DNA of 64,000 nucleotides from the NCBI GenBank assembly GCA_950022655.1, contig OX465580.1, positions 95,994,797-96,058,796 of the forward strand, in the 5' to 3' direction. Of the stretch, positions 29,401-41,400 are shown piece after piece; positions within the stretch are counted from its first letter, which is position 1; every line of letters starts with the position of its first letter. The stretch is from Alentia gelatinosa. Lineage: Eukaryota > Annelida > Polychaeta > Phyllodocida > Polynoidae. The translations under genes and the position numbers were made by a program. The notes under the pieces were generated by a model, which was not told where the DNA came from, ran no database searches, and worked only from the letters and a program-made list of their open reading frames with translations.

Positions 29401-32400
29401 AATTGGCGCTAGTGTTTTGATGTTTATTTTTCACAACTTCTACAAATAGAAGAAAACTAAATTTTGTTCATGTGTTCTGATAAGGTCGCCGGTCCACCTC
29501 CTAGCCCCTCCCAACCCTTCAACTACAGGAAGAAATGCCAGAATACTGGCTTGGGCCCTTGGATTATATAGGATTACCCCTTAGTCATATTCATAACCCT
29601 TGCCTATTATATTTCTCACACATTATAATATATTTCTACTTCATGCTTAACAATACCTATAACTAACATACTATTATATATCCTGATGAAGGGCCTCATA
29701 AGCCCGAAACATGTCGGTCAAATAAGTCTTACTAAAGCCTCATTATTTACTAGACAGTCTCAACCCAAACCGAGTTAGTGGGAATATTTTCATTCGATAC
29801 TATTATATACATGTATTGTACTTCAACCTTCATATTCTAAATACTAATGTATAGTTCTTAAAACTAACATTTACTTTTACTGTTTTTTCTGAGTTCTACA
29901 TCAGGTGTTGAGATTTCTTTCTCGGTACAAAGGGAAAATTTTAAGGTATGTACAGATATGCCTAGAGATATTCCACCCACCACCTGCTGGGGTGACCGAC
30001 GCCTGAGCAGATTTTGTCGTCGACTTTCACCACCCAGCCCCACCCCGCTGGGATGGCAGCACTCCCTTGGGGTGCAAAATCTCAAGCATATCTCAAGGGA
30101 AAGGTCGCAAAGTGTGCGATGCCCTTAATGACGCACCATGCGAAAGCAAACATTACATTATTGAAGAACAATTCTATGTACAAGCGGGTAACATAAATAT
30201 TTCAAAATATTCCTGCCAATGTAAATACCAGACTGCAACACCAACTATCACTGTATTGCGAACAAATAGTGAGGCTTACGTGAAATCAATGATGTACACT
30301 GGAGCTACTACGTGGAATAACTTGACGGCTCAATTGCGTAATACTCAAATGTATACCCAGTTTTTAAAAAATAACTTTAAACATTTTGATTGAATCAGGT
30401 ACCACTGGGTAACAGCTGTGGCTAATACGAACAACTTTATAAATTTGCCCTTATTTTAACTAGGGTTAAATTCAATTGGACAGTGAGAAATCACGTATGG
30501 GGCCATAGGTATGTTTCTTATGGAAAGCCGATCTCTGATATATTGGGCTTTATTTGTTGGGGTTAATATTAGAATATTTTCGGTGATCGTAACGACTGCT
30601 AGCAGTTGCAGACACAGACACATTCTTTTTACCGTCCCCACTACCGAGTTGATAGTATTCGCTGGGTTACCGAGAGACAGTGTCAAATCTGAGACGACCA
30701 TTTTTCAGTTTTAACATAATAGTTATCTCGCACAACTTTTATTTTTCTCACAAGGGTATGGTTCTTGGGCATCATTTTACCTGTAAATGTTTTCAGCTGA
30801 CATGCACATTACTATTTAGTAGGTGCTTCTGTAACGGAAACATAAGATAATGAGCCAAACACAATCTTTAAGAAGCGAAAGATAGCAAACATATATACAT
30901 GGATGTCTTTTCAGAAATGAATACCATGAAGAAATTGATCCTAATGTTTGTCAAGGTGTTATGGATGCACGATCATAATTGGAAACATCTTATGAACACC
31001 ATACTAATCAAAGCCACCTGCAATACTTGAGAACTTAGGATTCTGTAGTTTCATGCGCTCACTGCTGTGTGCCACGTCGGAACCGACAGCCAATGTCACT
31101 CTTCTCAAGTCCTATGTGTCCCTACATTTAGACCAGAACAACTACTTATATCTGAATGTGGTGCGCCTCATTTAGAACACGTTATAGCTACAAAGCCTAC
31201 CATAATGAGGGGCAGTCTCATTTCCTCCAATGACGTCAGGTGAAATACATGAGCAGGGTTGCCATTCGGGGTGAGAAAAGAACATTGAAATATTTTTCAT
31301 TGCAATACAGGGTTTATGTATTGAATACGCCTTACAGTGAGGAACCAAGAGAAAGCTCAACTTTCTACAAGGGTCAGTGTGGAGGTTCATTGGGGGATTA
31401 TGGGCTGTGACTGAATCGGGTAATTTAGCAGTTAGTATACCAATATTGCCGAGGATTTTTAATTCTGAAAATGAATTTCAACGGAAACATTGAAAACTGT
31501 CATCCCTGCATGTATATTGATTCGGAAGATGTATTTGTAATCTATACCACCGAACCCTTTATGACAAATCTTGGTCGCGGTCTACTACGCTTGGAACGGT
31601 ATAATATTTTAAAGTTTTTTTTTAAAGAATTTCTCTCATATAGAGTACAGCAATCTGCCGTAGCAGGATTTCATTGCGGTATATAATGTAGACAATTCCG
31701 GTCCTATTACAGTTCATTTTGTAGGGTAGCCATGGTTGGGGTGATTTAATAATGTAGTGAGATGAGATGAGGGGGTGTTATAAGGAGTTCTACATTTACC
31801 TTGTATTTGACATAATATCAATACAAAGATTCGCATTCATGGGATAAGGGTAATCAGAACTTGGGTCAATCACACATCTACACCGGTTCTCATCCACAGA
31901 GGACAGTGTACGCATATCCTGCTCCCCTTCTGCATCACAGCTTATGTGACCGATCTGGTAGTCACCTTGAGAGGGTTTTAGAGACTAAAGGTCGATTGTA
32001 AGAGCTGGTTCAGGGGTAATTTATGGACTGTAACTCTAGCATTTGGCACCTGGAAAGATTGGGTGTATTTCTTTTATTATTTAACCGGATAATTCATCGT
32101 TTGGTTTGCACAGTATGCTTACTCCATAATACCAATTTTCATGTTAAAAGAGATGAGAAGAACATTGGTTGTATTGGGAAGACAAAAACGTTATCACTCT
32201 ACGAGCTACCGCATCAAAGTGACGGAGCAGTCGTCTGCTCGCGTTATTTATAGTCAGACCACTCACTACCAAGGCGACGTTGACAACAGAACATAGCGGA
32301 TGGTGACGCCAGTTGTTGACAGTGTGACATCACGGTTCTGGGGGGTGTTTTCCCAGTCGGTTTTGATGTTGTGGGGGAATTCCCTGCTGTGTGAAATTCC

Positions 32401-35400
32401 CATAGCGGTTTCACAAGGTGCTCATCAGGCTCGAAATAGTGACAGACAGCTAGAAACTGATGTTTAGAGTAAATCTGTGACACTGGGCGGTACTGTCTTC
32501 AGTTTAGACAGAGAGAAAGAAACAGACTGGATGTTTGTGTGTACAAACAAGGTTGTCTGCTTGATTCAAGTGTTAACAAGTGAGTTTATTGTCAATTGGA
32601 CTTTACAATTAAGTTATTGCAAAGTGTTAGGTGGTGGTAGAAGATATGGGTATCAGAGGAGTGGTCTTGTCCTGGTTTAGTAAAGCAGGACAATTTGTAA
32701 GTTCCCTTGCCGACTTAAAAAGGTGAAGGAAAAAAAACCAAAAAAAAACATGAATAATAGGCGGGTAATTACCAATAACAGAGCTTCTCTTTTATCTTGC
32801 AGTGTGGCAAAAGATCAAAAGCAGCAAGGAAATGGAGCGTTGGAAACCCGACACAGAGGTAAGTTACCTTATTTTTAAATATGCTGTATTTTCCTACACA
32901 CACACGTTTCATTAACTTTGTTATGCATGCGACATCACAGGTGATACTCAGGAATGCGCGAAAACTACAACATGTAGGATTACTTAATTGGTTAACTTGA
33001 TGCAATTTAAGTAAAGTATAATCTTATTAGACTAAAATATTGTTTTGTTCAGTGGCAATTTGGCGTAGGTAGGTGAGATACGATTTTAAAAGGACATTTG
33101 CGCAAAATCACAACTCGTTAATCAAAGGTCGATGTTGCCAATTACTTATCTAAAATCAACCACATGCACCAACCAGACTATTTACAAAGTAAACTATAGA
33201 ATTTAACTTTACTGCCTAAAAGTCAACCTATTAGGCGTAAAAGACATAGAATTGATCCAAATGAAAGACTTCCGGTTTAGTAACCAGGGATTCAAGCTTG
33301 ACAAATGTAAGAATTTCAACATTTCCTACATGTGGGTAGCACCCGCGATATTACGGCGTGTCTATCCCCTTGTCGACCACTCGTCAGTCACAGTGAGAGT
33401 GACTGGCATGGGCCTTCTGTCCTAACACTGGCCCAACAGTCACATTATGTACGTCTGCTGTGTGATTGGCATATTCTGCTTAGTTTCACATTCATCTCTC
33501 TACAAACTTCAAAAGTAACAGTCTAATCAAGGGGAAATATAATATCGATTTATAGCCATTCTGTCCAAAAATTATGTTATAAATGCTTATTTTTCTAGTG
33601 GTTTTGATTTCCGTTGTTTTTTCGATTTTTTTTTATCCATGAGTGAGAGAGGCGGCCAAATTTTAGGGGGCGATCTCAGATTGATGAATGCAGTCAAAAA
33701 CTAGTTAAGTTGAAAGAAAAAACCCAGTAGGTTCGGATAGGCATAGCGTTATTGTAACTAGATATATCGGTTGGCAAGTATTATGCAATCTGTATAATTC
33801 ATTTTCTTTCAGTATATAACCTAAATGGCATATTTGTACTGCTAAGATGGGATATTTGGTGATATGGGGAAAGTGGCTTCTATAAGGCATGGTACGTTCC
33901 GGAGGGTAATTTTAACAACAGATGGTCCAATGGAAAGACATGAAGGGGATGACAGGAATGGTTCATTGGCAATTAGATTTACTATGGCTGGTTGATGGAC
34001 ATAACGAGGGTGTTTACAATACATAAGTAGATCTTTGTGAAGCTATGGCGAAACAGCACGGATCTTTTTAAGTAATTATCAGAGATACTTTCTGGTAAAT
34101 ATAGAATTGGAATGGTTGTTTCAGAAGGCAACGAATGATACGCATGCTCGTTACAAATTCCCTTCAGGAGTGTTATCAAAGTGCCTCGTGTAATCATATG
34201 TCCACCAGCGTGATAGCTATTGCCAATTATTAGGAACTACGTTCGTTTCGAAAGAAAGTGCCGTTGTTTCAGGGTGATTTGCTGGGTAAAGTGAATATGA
34301 AAAATGGAGTGAATACCATTCTGGGTCAAAAGTGGTCCAAATTGCTGAGTGCAGAGGAGTTCCTCAGAATGGGGGGTTCTATTATGTGGGTTAACCTCTT
34401 TGCTTTCCCACACACGATAGGGTAAATCTTAATGCTGGATTACCTGCAGAGGCAAAGGCAATATTATGGGCTTTGGACTGGGTGTGTGCTTTTGAACACA
34501 GAGGGGGTTTTTTTCAAATAAAATTTACATACAAATCCTGTATGTAAAGCACTCGCCAGTATTGTCCATGCAACCCATTGGTCAGAGAAATAATAAAGAC
34601 ACCAAGCTTACAGAAACGAGTAAAGATCTTGTACTCTGCTTCCTACCCAGCCATATTGGAATTGCAGGATATGAAGAGGCAAACGGCGCTGCCAAGAGAG
34701 CTCTGAAAGTTCCCCCTGTTACAACGAAAATTCCATTTACTGATATTTAATTCTCTTGTATAAATTCATGAATAAAAGAAATGGAAATTTGATTGTAACA
34801 ATGAAGTAAGAAACAAGTTTCATAGCCATTCAGTAAATGGAAAAAGGACTTTCGTAGTCTTCCGTTCAGTAAACAAGTCAGGATGACCCATTTACAAACA
34901 GGTCACTCTAAAGTTACACATGAACACCACACTGCATCGCTCGAGCAATCTCCGGAAATCTATCACAGGCTTCTGGGTAGGAACAGAGGTAAAACTACAT
35001 TTTGGTGGACATCTAGGTCATTGTTACGCCGACTCCCCGGGTATCCCCTAGTACAACGCTCAACACAGGCGGGTACCAGCCAATCGCACGCGTAGCTGTT
35101 TACAAACATTACCTAAAGTGCTTGAAGGGATTTCATACCACATATGGTCAATTCTCCCAGATCGTGATCGATGGCCCACGTACGGTGACCTATAATTCAA
35201 AGGGTTGTTTTCATATCTATAAAACATTTTATTATATCAGAAATGATATTAGTGTCTGTAGAAATGACAGATCTGCCATGGGAACCCCACTTTCATGTAC
35301 CTATATCGATAAAAAAAATTGATAAACCCCTAAAATAGGCATTTTTTAGCTCAAATTCATAGGTGAAACCTATATAACCAGATTTTGAAGACCTCTTATA

Positions 35401-38400
35401 AATTTGTAACTATATATGTTTATCTATTCTGAAAGTGGGATACCCACAAATGTGTTGCAGAACATATAAATTATAATAAATGTAGAGATGGGGAAATCTA
35501 TATATAGTCTAGGTGTAAAAAATCAGTGGTGTAGGGTATGTCACCGTACATGGGCAAGCCACTTGAAAAGGTCAAAAATTATAGAAAAGTACTTTTTTGG
35601 GTACTTTTTAATCCTTCAAGTAAAAGAGGTATGTGTACAGGTTTCATAAGATCTGGAGTGTATAAAGTAATCCTTCCATCAAATATACCACAGCTAAATG
35701 AACATGGGTGGTGAACTTTATTTGGTCACCGTACATGGGCAGAACTTATAAGGTTTTGCTTATGTAAGGAAGAAGATTTACAATATTATTGAATAATATT
35801 TTATACATAAATAGAGTATAATGGAACCATTAACATCTGCAATTTGCAAGGACTTCAGGCATGTTAATGCCAAGAAATATACATGTATTTTTAGGTATGT
35901 CACCGTACATGGGCCCGTCACCGTACGTGGGCATTATATTCTGAATAGTAATAATCAACTCTGATTTATTCAATATAATTAGAGTTTCATTTTCTGAAAA
36001 TGAAAATCTGATTATGCTTATAAATAACAATCAATATTTCCCCTAAGGCCTTGTGAACCCCACTTGCCCACGTACGGTGACATAGGACTTATAAGGTTAA
36101 ATTCATTCAGCTAAAAAAATAATTTCCAATAAAGATTAGTGTTCCCAACTTTTACACATGCCTAATATTGTCTTCTACTGTATATTTCCACATTTTTATA
36201 AAGATCTAACTAGTTTGAATTTTTGGTCACCGTACGTGGGCATCGATCACGATCTGGGAGAATTGACCATATGCGTTATATCTACATCAAATCATGTCCA
36301 TAGCAACAAAACTAGAAATGTATTTCATAAATTACATTAGACATACCAATCATAATATTACATTGTATTACATCTTTCTGAGTGGCATAGAATAGTTTTA
36401 TATTCAGTTAGTATGAAGGAGTTAGACATGAAATGAATCTACCGTCAAGTTCTCAGAAGGCGACAGAATGTTTACTTGAAATCCTAAACCAATTGGATGC
36501 TAATCATGTCATTTTCAAAGTGACTGAAAATGTTGCGACTGGAATACTTTGAAAGAATTTTAATTGAAATTTACAAACCTCACAGGGAATGTTGTATGTT
36601 CCGGGCGGCGCATACGAAAAAGGAGTGCGTATGGAAAAATAGTACATAACTCAAAAGAACTGATATCGACATGCCACTTGTCCAGAAAAGGTGGATGATA
36701 AAAACAATATGGACTGGTTTCGGATAAAAGCTGTTGTATAATCCTCGGAGTTGACTCTACGCAGTATCCTCGCATGCGCTCGGATATTATTACGCGTCAA
36801 CTCCTCGGAGCGTACGGCCGCTTGTATCTGAAACCAGTCGATATGGTTATATATCTTGGGAAGTACTACATCGGGGTAGACAGGTTTTGCGGAACAATAA
36901 ACCCGAGCGGTGCATTGTGTATGAACACCTACAGACAGAAGAAAGCCCCGCTCTAACCAACTCTCTATTAGACACCCTTCTATACTGTCAGTGAGTAAAA
37001 GAAAATATCAAAACACTTGCAAAACACTTGCATATTCGAGTGCAGATAGGGTTCGGCAGCAATACTGACAGCACCACAATATTTTAAGATGGTTGACTTG
37101 TGCTTTGTCTATGGTCACGTCTACTTTGTTAATTCTCAGTGAGTTCAAATCAACTGTGAGTTCAAGATTTGTTGGTGACCGCCGCAAATCTCATCTCACA
37201 TTTAAAGCTGCACTAGTATAAATCAATCTGAGTGGTTGATACTTATAAAGCACTATCATGGCGTCAAACTGAGTAAATTGAACCCTTTAGAGCGCATTAG
37301 TATGGCGTCAGACTAAGTTAAGTGCGGCCCTCTTAAGCTACACTAATATCGCATCAAAATGAGTAAGTTGATACTTTTCAAGCGGCACCAGCATAGCGTT
37401 TAACTGAGTAAGCGGATCAACGACCAGAGCGGCGTGTGATATTTGGGACGCCAGTGCCTTCCTAGTTACAATGGCTGCGGAGAGATACTTCGCTTATACT
37501 CCCCTACCCTGCTGTAAGGTATGGTGATTCCTTCTAGGCAAGCGGAAGGAAGTGCAACATTTAACTACTGAAACTAAGCGGTGCCCTTTTACTTGAGTTA
37601 ATTGTGCTTCATTTGTCAAAAATATGTTGGATACATGACATCAATGGTAATCTGCAAATTTACTGATAAGAAATTCAATTTGCCAAGGCCGATAAAATGT
37701 TATCCCATTTGTGCCATAAATTTGAATACCAACAGTATTTCTGTTGAAATAAAACGAGACGGCTTCAAAACAGTCATAAATAGTGTGGATGTTTTGAGTG
37801 CACACCCGGCCTAACTTCCGAAATTGCCTTTTGAAAGAAAGGTTTCATTCCTGGCGTCCCTACATGGATTTATCATCCCAGAGGGTTACTATGCCAAACG
37901 TATCTACGAGCTGCTTGCATCTATCGTTATCAAGTTATTATTGTGAAGGAGCCAGCCATAAAAAGGAGGGGGCGGGGTAGGGGATTTAGACCAAATGCGT
38001 ACAAAAGCGTACAGATTGGAGGCGGGTGTGAGAGCTGGCTTTTCCATACACCTAGATCCTACCCAGATACAGACATGCCCACCATCCAATATGCCCATCC
38101 ACAAACCTACTTAGCAACCTGCCCCACCCCCAATCAACCTACACATCTAGCAGCAGGGTGGTGGATAGGCAGGTTGGTGGGCGACATGGCTGGTGAGTGG
38201 ACAGGTATGGTAGGTGAGAATAAATGAGCAGGGTGGTGGGTAGGTTGATAGGTGGGACGTCTGGTTGGGTGGGTAGGTCAGTAGGTGGGCATTTGGTAGC
38301 TAGGGAGGTTGGTAGGTGAGGAACTTGGATGGTAGGCAGGTTGTTAGGCGAGGAGGCCTGTTGGTGGGCAGGCTGCTGGCCGGGTAGGTTGGTTCTTAGC

Positions 38401-41400
38401 CAGGTTGGTGCATATGTATATTCGTTGGTAGCTAGGTTGATAGATATGTATGTTAGGAGGGAGGTGGGTAGGCTGGTTGGTAGGTGGATCAGTAGGTAGG
38501 TAGGAAGAGGTTGTTGTTCAAGCAGATTGATGAGCGGACAGGCAGGCTGCTGAGTGCAGGTTGGTTGGTAGGTAGGTTGATGGATAGATAACTTGTTAGG
38601 TGGGGAGGCTGGTTGGTTGGTAGGTCAGTATGGAGGTTGATGAATAGGCATGTCGGTGGGTCTGCAGACTGGTGGGTAAGTGGATGGGAGGGCCGGTCGG
38701 TATGTAGACAGGTTGGTGGGGACTCTGGTCAGCCTGCAATGTTGCCCATGGAGAAAAGCATCACCTAGCCTCCTGGTCTGAATGGTGGGTCTCATTTCTC
38801 TGAGATCCACGATTGATGGGGGTAATTGGTACCAGCAAATTCCATTCACAAAGTACAGAATCTCATGAGATTTTGATTTAAGACATGTTTCGAGTTCATA
38901 TGCGGCATTTTGGTGAGACAGATTTACCCACTGCTGAGTTGCCAAATAATAATTGGGCCTGGCCCAAAGGAATCCAGGAAGCAGCTTCAGCATGATGCCT
39001 ATTTTCTGAAAAGGTTCTAAATCTTAATAATACTCTAGGGGATGGCCCCTACTTCAGGGAAAAGCCAAAAATGCACACCCTGCTGCTAAATTTCTGTGAG
39101 GTGGGGGGTCGCAGGGGGAGTTGTCTGATGAAACGGCATGCGAAACGTATGCTGTGCAACAGGGAGGAGGGGTCGAGCTTCCAGTGCTTTATGGAGGGCC
39201 CGGAACAAGTAAACTTCTCCATAATGGTAACTATGCTGGTATCTCACCTTTCTCAAGTGGGCATGTGTAATACTTTTCCCATGCTGTTGGTGTTACTTTG
39301 CGTGTACGTTCGTGTGAATGATATGGCAATGCGTTGATTTGCACATTTTCGATGGCCTGTTAGTGCAAAGGGGTACAAGGAGCATTCAAAATGGAGTGCT
39401 TCAATCCCCACGAGCCTATGCTTCACAGCATTTAATTGGGCTGATTCGCCGAAAGAAATCTAGTTCAAGCCTAGTGAAACGCGAGTCCGAGCATGAGTCT
39501 TCGGATATCAAGATTGCTCTTGACGAGTAGCATCTTTGGTTTGATTTTTAGTGTGCCAACCCCTACACCTTGTTGATAATTTAAGGGAAATCAGCTAAGA
39601 GAAAGGTTGTCTGAAGCAATATGACAAACATGTGTATGTAAAACTCATACATTCATGAGGTGATTTGGCATGACACATGCCCTTTGTGACAATTACGTGT
39701 AGTTTCACTCTATTGCCCACATTGCGAACCACTGGTTTTGAGGTTCTAGTTTGTTGGGTTTTTTTTATGTCACAAAGGACACTGATTGAATATGGAGACT
39801 CTCAAGGTTTAAGTTTATTCAGTGCTTCCAGCTTATTTTACACCACAGGAATGGTGATCGAATTAAAAAGATGAATTCATGCAGAAATTTCACTCCTACT
39901 CATCTGCTGCGGCGAAAGTTCTTTTACTTCCCAGACCACATAGACATGGTCTGAGAAGGACTGGTCTTTGATGTTCTTCAACTGCTGGGGATCACTTTGG
40001 CCACCCAAACCATAGTATATTTGGTTTACTGACACTCCTTTCAGTCTCTGTATCTAATACATACATGTACATGTCGTACTTTATATAGCCAAGGTTGCAT
40101 AGGCTTCTAGCTTAAATAAGGGCCAGACATATAAATGCCATTGTTGTCCAGTATAAGCTTAGTGAGACTATTTGAATTAGTATTTAGCAGATATTTTAAC
40201 TATTACCAACATGGTTGTTGCCGACTTCTCTGCAACGTTGGGAATCTAATGTTCTCGAGACTTCAGTAAGTGTGGACATGCAGTGAACTACTTCTTGTCT
40301 AGGCTTCAAATGCTGAAAGGAAAAACGAGTGATAACAGACAGACAGACATATGCTTAATAACAATTTACAGGGTTTACAGACCTCCACTTTTCAGTTGAT
40401 TTACAACCTATCACTACAAGGCAAGGCCATGTCCTAAACTTCTCAACAAATTTGAAAGGAGGATGCTATTAACCCTTTTAGGATGAGTGTTTGTGGCCGA
40501 GGTACCGCCCAAAGAAAGGGTACTGGTGGCACTCTAGACCGCTAGGGGACGGGCACTCAGTCGTTAAACCCCATAATCCAAGTGTTTAATCACGTGATAT
40601 GACATACACCGGGTAGTCTTAGATATTTCATTTCTTTTGAATAGAAATACTTATTATGGTGTTATACATCCATTCGGTGAAAATTTTATCAAGATTGCCC
40701 CATTACTTTCTTGTAAAGACGATTCTATATATCTTTCAAGAAATGATGCCTCAAAGGGTTAATAAAGCAATCAATCTTACCAAAGTATTCCGGAAACTTT
40801 CATACGTGACCTCAAACATCCATAAATTCACATAGACCCTCCAGAGGTTACTGAACTCCCGACTATCGCCCCAGGTAAGTAAAAGTTCCGCCCGTGACGG
40901 ACTGGCCACACTACGGCCACATAAACTACAGTTATCCTATTTATATTTGGAGAAACTGAATATAATTTCGTATTTCACAGTAGAAATAGCTGAAATTTCG
41001 TTTTCTGGCATCGGATTTCCAATTTGATGATTTATAAAAACCGTTAAACTGCAATGATTGTGGGTTACGGTTCAAGGGTCTATCAACTTACAACGTCGGC
41101 AACCAGCGACCACCGGAACTTGTAAATAGAGTGAATTATGGGATACCTCTATAGACTTTGGGTTGTTGAGCCTCAGTAGAGACCTGCTGTGTTCAACCTA
41201 AATTCTCAGCAAAGATGATGAGAATGTGCGCATCTCAGCAAATTCTTTCTTTGCACTATTTCCATGTATATGATTGGTTAGGATTAAGAAAACCTCGGTT
41301 AGCTGGTACCCTGCCACAGGGTCATCTACAAGGGGGCATGGTAGCTTTTAACACTACACAACTGTAAACCCTGTTTTAAAGCCTTTACGATCACGTATAC

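Larger units (their letters stand above)
13853..32802. other. SF3A3 giant intron 1 (about 19 kb)
   Basis: From 13.9 to 18.1 kb it is dominated by a minisatellite and LINE remnants. From 18.1 to 26.3 kb I see little repeat and no convincing gene apart from the candidate exon at 25003-25301. From 26.3 to 27.6 kb are triplet repeats and a GC island. From 28.0 to 32.8 kb there are a Penelope-like tail, a LINE tail, and otherwise unremarkable AT-rich sequence. Confidence 0.55.
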
